A stretch of 59,833 bases of DNA from Natronospirales bacterium (lineage in GTDB: Bacteria > Pseudomonadota > Gammaproteobacteria > Natronospirales > REEB76), in the NCBI GenBank assembly GCA_021816765.1, contig JAKAXB010000009.1:16532-76364 (forward strand), given 5' to 3'. The notes below the pieces were generated by a model. It had not been told where the DNA came from and did not search any database. It saw only the letters and a list, made by a program, of their open reading frames with translations. This document shows, piece by piece, positions 57,115 to 59,833 of this stretch. The translations under genes were made by a program, and so were the position numbers. Every line of letters begins with the position of its first letter. The stretch's first letter is position 1.

Positions 57115-59355
57115 TCATTGTATGGGTACTCCCTCGCCCATCCCGTGCCGGGGCTCGGCCTGGAAATCCGGATGGGGAAAAGAACGGGACTTCGCCAGCA
57201 GGATCCCGGCCTGTTCGGCCGGTACCGGCTTGCTGAACAAGTATCCTTGCACCAGATCGCAGCCATAGTCGTGCAGCAGTGCGTATTGCTGTGCCGTTTC
57301 GACACCCTCGCCCACCACCTGCAGCCCCAGTGCCTGCGCCAGTTGAATCATCATGCCGGTGATTTTGGTGACGCGCTGGTCGCTGCCGAGGTTGCGGATG
57401 AATTCCCGGTCCAGCTTGATGGCGTAGATCGGCAGGCGCGTGAGGTAGTTGAAGGAGGAATAACCGGTGCCGAAATCATCCAGCGCGATGTTGATGCCCG
57501 GCTGCTTGAGACGGTTGAGCAAATCCACCGCCACGTCCAGGCTCTGCATCGCCAGGGATTCCGTGATTTCCAGCACCAGGCACTCCGGCGGCAGTCCGGT
57601 CTTGTCCAGCACGCGCCGCACTTCATCCACCAGGCCCAGATCCAGCACCTGTGAAGGCGACAGGTTGACGCTTATCTGCACCGGCTTGCCGAACTCCGCG
57701 CTCCATTCCGCCGCCTGGGCACAGGCTTTTTCCAGCACCCAGCGACCCAGCAGCTCGATCAGGCCGGACTGCTCGGCAATGGGGATAAAGGTTGCCGGGG
57801 GCACGGAACCGAATTCCGGATCGGTCCAGCGCACCAGCGCCTCGAACCCTTGCAGATAACGGTCCGCCACCCGGATGATGGGCTGATAGACGAGCGTCAG
57901 CTTCTCGTTCTCAACGGCCTTGCGCAGGCGCGACTCCAGGCGCAATTTCGTGGCAGTCCCGGTGCGCAGGTTTTCGCTGTACACGCGATGACCGGATACC
58001 TTGTCCTCGCGCGCCTGTACCAGCGCGCTTTCCGCGTTGGCCAGCAGATCGTCCGCCGAAGCTCCATGTTCCGGCGCCACGGCCAGGCCCATGCTGCAAG
58101 GCAGGCGCAACGACATGCCGTGGATTTCAAACGCCTCGCTCAGCACCGACATCAGCCGCTTGGCCAGCGTTTCTTCGCTGTCGGATGCCGCCAGCGGCAT
58201 CACCACCGCGAATTCGTTGCTGCCGCTGCGGAACAGGCATTCCACCGAATCCACCAGCGTAAGCAGACGCTTGGTGACAATGCGCAGTACGGCATCGCCG
58301 CGGGCAAAGCCGTAGATGCTGTTGATGAGGGAGAACCGTCCCAGGTGGATGAGGACCAGCGCCAGCGGCGCGGCGGCGGACGCCGCCGGCAGCTTCTCCA
58401 GCAGATGGGCACGCAACCTGAAGGTATTGCCCAACCCCGTGATCCGGTCAAAATTCGCCGCGCGGTAAGTATGCAACTGAGAGCCGCGCCGCTCGCTCAG
58501 GGTGATGAGCAGCCAGTAACACAACCACGCCATGATCATGGCCAGTACGGCGCCGATGGCGATCACCGTCCACGCCGCATCCGCACCGGCAGTACGAATG
58601 TTCCGGGGCGCAAGCCGCAGCAGCCAGGTCTGTCCACCCACGTCCAGGGTGGATTGCACCGCATACGCGGCATTCTGCAGCCCCGCGTCGGACGCAAATA
58701 CCGTATGCCGCCCATCGCTGATGCTCAGGCTGTAGTTCCTGCCGAGCCGCGGGCTGTACACCTGGCGCATCAGCGCCTCGGGCCCGATCACGGCATTGAT
58801 ATAGCCCTCCGCCTGCGCCCCGCGCCGGATCGGCAGATAGGCGGCGATGCCCCGGCCTCCCTGTGTCAGCCGCAGCACCCCGCTGACCGCCAGCGTGCCG
58901 CTGTCCCTGGCCCGCCGGAAGGCCGCCCAGGCATCGGGATTGTTGCGCAGGTCGTAATTCTCTGCCGGCTGGTTGGAGTGGGACGGATACACCCAGCGGA
59001 TCACGCCGTTGGTGTCCATCCAGTTCAGCGCGCGGAACGCCGGAAACGCCGACTGGATGGTGCCCGCGTCCGCCTGGAATTGCGCGTAGCTGGCCGAACC
59101 ATAGCGCTCCCATTCGCTCCTCAGGATGCGCGCCGCCCCCAGGTAGGCGCGCAACTGGCCGTTCAACTGGTTGGCCAGCACCTCGAGCGCATGCACGCTG
59201 TCGGTACGCTGCTGAGCGCGCTGGTTGCGGGCAAACACCTGCCACGCGAAACTGACCGCACCGATGAGGGCGAGCGCCAGCAGCAGCGAAACCGCCAGGG
59301 GCAGCGGGTGGCGCAGACGCAGAAAACCCCGGGATGGGTCAGGGGCGGCGCGCAT
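57115..59355 (-). CDS. CHASE-GGDEF-EAL cyclic di-GMP phosphodiesterase
   Basis: A 746-residue inner-membrane protein. A first helix (about 18-40), a periplasmic CHASE domain (about 60-245) with FPAFRALNWMDTNGVIRWVY and GRGIAAYLPI, and a second helix (about 262-285) precede a GGDEF domain (about 300-460) whose active site is degenerate (RSGSNEFAVV). The EAL domain (about 480-725) keeps all main motifs: FEALVRW, SVNLSPSQ, LEITESL, DDFGTGYSS, IKLDREF, VGEGVET, VQGYLFSKP. It should therefore degrade cyclic di-GMP in response to a periplasmic ligand. It lies between the efflux permease and adaptor genes. Confidence 0.92.
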   Translation of the reverse strand: MRAAPDPSRGFLRLRHPLPLAVSLLLALALIGAVSFAWQVFARNQRAQQRTDSVHALEVLANQLNGQLRAYLGAARILRSEWERYGSASYAQFQADAGTIQSAFPAFRALNWMDTNGVIRWVYPSHSNQPAENYDLRNNPDAWAAFRRARDSGTLAVSGVLRLTQGGRGIAAYLPIRRGAQAEGYINAVIGPEALMRQVYSPRLGRNYSLSISDGRHTVFASDAGLQNAAYAVQSTLDVGGQTWLLRLAPRNIRTAGADAAWTVIAIGAVLAMIMAWLCYWLLITLSERRGSQLHTYRAANFDRITGLGNTFRLRAHLLEKLPAASAAAPLALVLIHLGRFSLINSIYGFARGDAVLRIVTKRLLTLVDSVECLFRSGSNEFAVVMPLAASDSEETLAKRLMSVLSEAFEIHGMSLRLPCSMGLAVAPEHGASADDLLANAESALVQAREDKVSGHRVYSENLRTGTATKLRLESRLRKAVENEKLTLVYQPIIRVADRYLQGFEALVRWTDPEFGSVPPATFIPIAEQSGLIELLGRWVLEKACAQAAEWSAEFGKPVQISVNLSPSQVLDLGLVDEVRRVLDKTGLPPECLVLEITESLAMQSLDVAVDLLNRLKQPGINIALDDFGTGYSSFNYLTRLPIYAIKLDREFIRNLGSDQRVTKITGMMIQLAQALGLQVVGEGVETAQQYALLHDYGCDLVQGYLFSKPVPAEQAGILLAKSRSFPHPDFQAEPRHGMGEGVPIQ

Positions 59356-59523
59356 CGCCGGCCTGCGGGAACAGGATCATGCTGACGGGCCTGCGCTGCG
59401 GGGGGTATGTCGCCGCCGCGTTATCTATATATAGAGGCAACCCCGGCGCTCCGACTGCGGGGCCATGGACTTTTGCCCCTGCGGTGGCGGCGGCGGCGCT
59501 GGGCGAATGGAGACAGCGGTGCA

Positions 59524-59833
59524 TCACAGTTCCCGGAGCGCCGCCGCCACGGGCATGCGGCCAATCTTCACTGCGGGGAACAGGCCCCCCGCGAGCCCCA
59601 TGAGCAGGGCGAAACCGATGCCGGTCAGCATCAACCCGGGGGTCACCAGGAAATTGAACGCCACCAGCACGTAATTCCCCAGGGTGCTGGCGGGAAAGCC
59701 GTCGAAAACCCCATAGGCCAGCAGGGCACCGAGGATGCCCCCCAGCAGGCCATAGGCGAGGCCTTCCAGCAGCACCGTGGTCAGCACCGGGCCGCGGCGG
59801 AAACCGAGGGAGCGCAGGGTGGCAATGTCCTGG
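59524..59833 (-). CDS. FtsX/MacB-like ABC permease, C-terminal part (runs off window)
   Basis: A partial gene whose 5' end lies beyond the window. The visible 102 residues start with QDIATLRSLGFRRGPVL, the conserved loop of FtsX-like permeases, and continue with two helices (LLEGLAYGLLGGILGALLAY, then LMLTGIGFALLMGLAGGLFP). The end, AVKIGRMPVAAALREL, is the standard closing motif (P-xx-ALRxL) of MacB/LolC-type permeases. It is upstream of the CHASE-GGDEF-EAL gene (168 bp gap) and probably works with the adaptor beyond it. Confidence 0.87.
   Translation of the reverse strand, partial: QDIATLRSLGFRRGPVLTTVLLEGLAYGLLGGILGALLAYGVFDGFPASTLGNYVLVAFNFLVTPGLMLTGIGFALLMGLAGGLFPAVKIGRMPVAAALREL

Noticed and set aside
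57850-59385. A 511-codon plus-strand frame opposite the CHASE-GGDEF-EAL gene
   Set aside because: Arg/Gln/His-rich low-complexity product with no motif, against an excellent gene on the other strand.

Overview
The window is high-GC, gene-dense chromosomal DNA with the gene content of a gammaproteobacterium: ExeA/GspB-type secretion genes, a long FadE, a 328-residue malate dehydrogenase, DinB, OxyR/KatG, ExbB/ExbD with TonB receptors, and convergent ppx/ppk. The lineage looks closer to Xanthomonadales, Nevskiales or Acidiferrobacterales than to enteric bacteria, but that placement is inference. I saw no rRNA, tRNA, intact insertion sequence or intact CRISPR array.

Layout. 1-3.6 kb: a minus-strand operon with a repeat-containing small protein, a YtrA-type GntR regulator, an ABC-2 exporter and a secreted beta-repeat protein, with matching operators. 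3.8-13.8 kb: metabolic genes (saccharopine-dehydrogenase-like protein, mdh, thioesterase, fadE), a DUF4286-DUF3667 fusion and a membrane diguanylate cyclase. 14.2-18.3 kb: dinB, the ExeA/GspB pair and a glutathione transferase. 18.3-20.3 kb: a decayed type I-G-like CRISPR-Cas relic, made of a truncated cas3, CRISPR-repeat-like DNA and a WYL regulator with two in-frame stops. 20.3-30.8 kb: pRiA4b ORF-3-like protein, glutamate-synthase-domain protein, double-receiver GGDEF protein, CDGSH protein, PLP sulfur enzyme, acetyl-CoA hydrolase/transferase, cysteine synthase and DoxX. 31.1-34.9 kb: katG lying between the two ends of a broken monofunctional catalase gene, with oxyR divergent.

35.1-44.1 kb: nine minus-strand genes encoding a complete envelope-spanning importer: exbB, exbD, TonB-dependent receptor, tonB, binding protein, double-length permease, ATPase, a COG4280-like membrane protein with two ExxE motifs, and a 59-residue membrane protein. 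The last genes overlap by ATGA. A winged-helix regulator with a pseudo-receiver lies just upstream. 45.3-49.3 kb: a zinc-ribbon protein and convergent ppx/ppk1. 50.2-55.8 kb: a second TonB-dependent receptor divergent from a secreted beta-propeller/phosphoesterase. 55.9-59.8 kb: a MacAB-like efflux unit with a CHASE-GGDEF-EAL gene between its permease and adaptor genes.

The most interesting signal is a shared operator. Direct repeats of GTTAC spaced exactly 11 bp, the geometry of OmpR/PhoB-type sites, occur both upstream of exbB and, as two pairs, upstream of the second receptor. They suggest that the importer operon and the receptor/phosphoesterase pair form one regulon, possibly under the neighbouring pseudo-receiver regulator. 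Whether the substrate is iron or a phosphorus compound is unresolved: the ABC family covers Fe(III) and phosphonates, and the neighbourhood is rich in phosphate genes.
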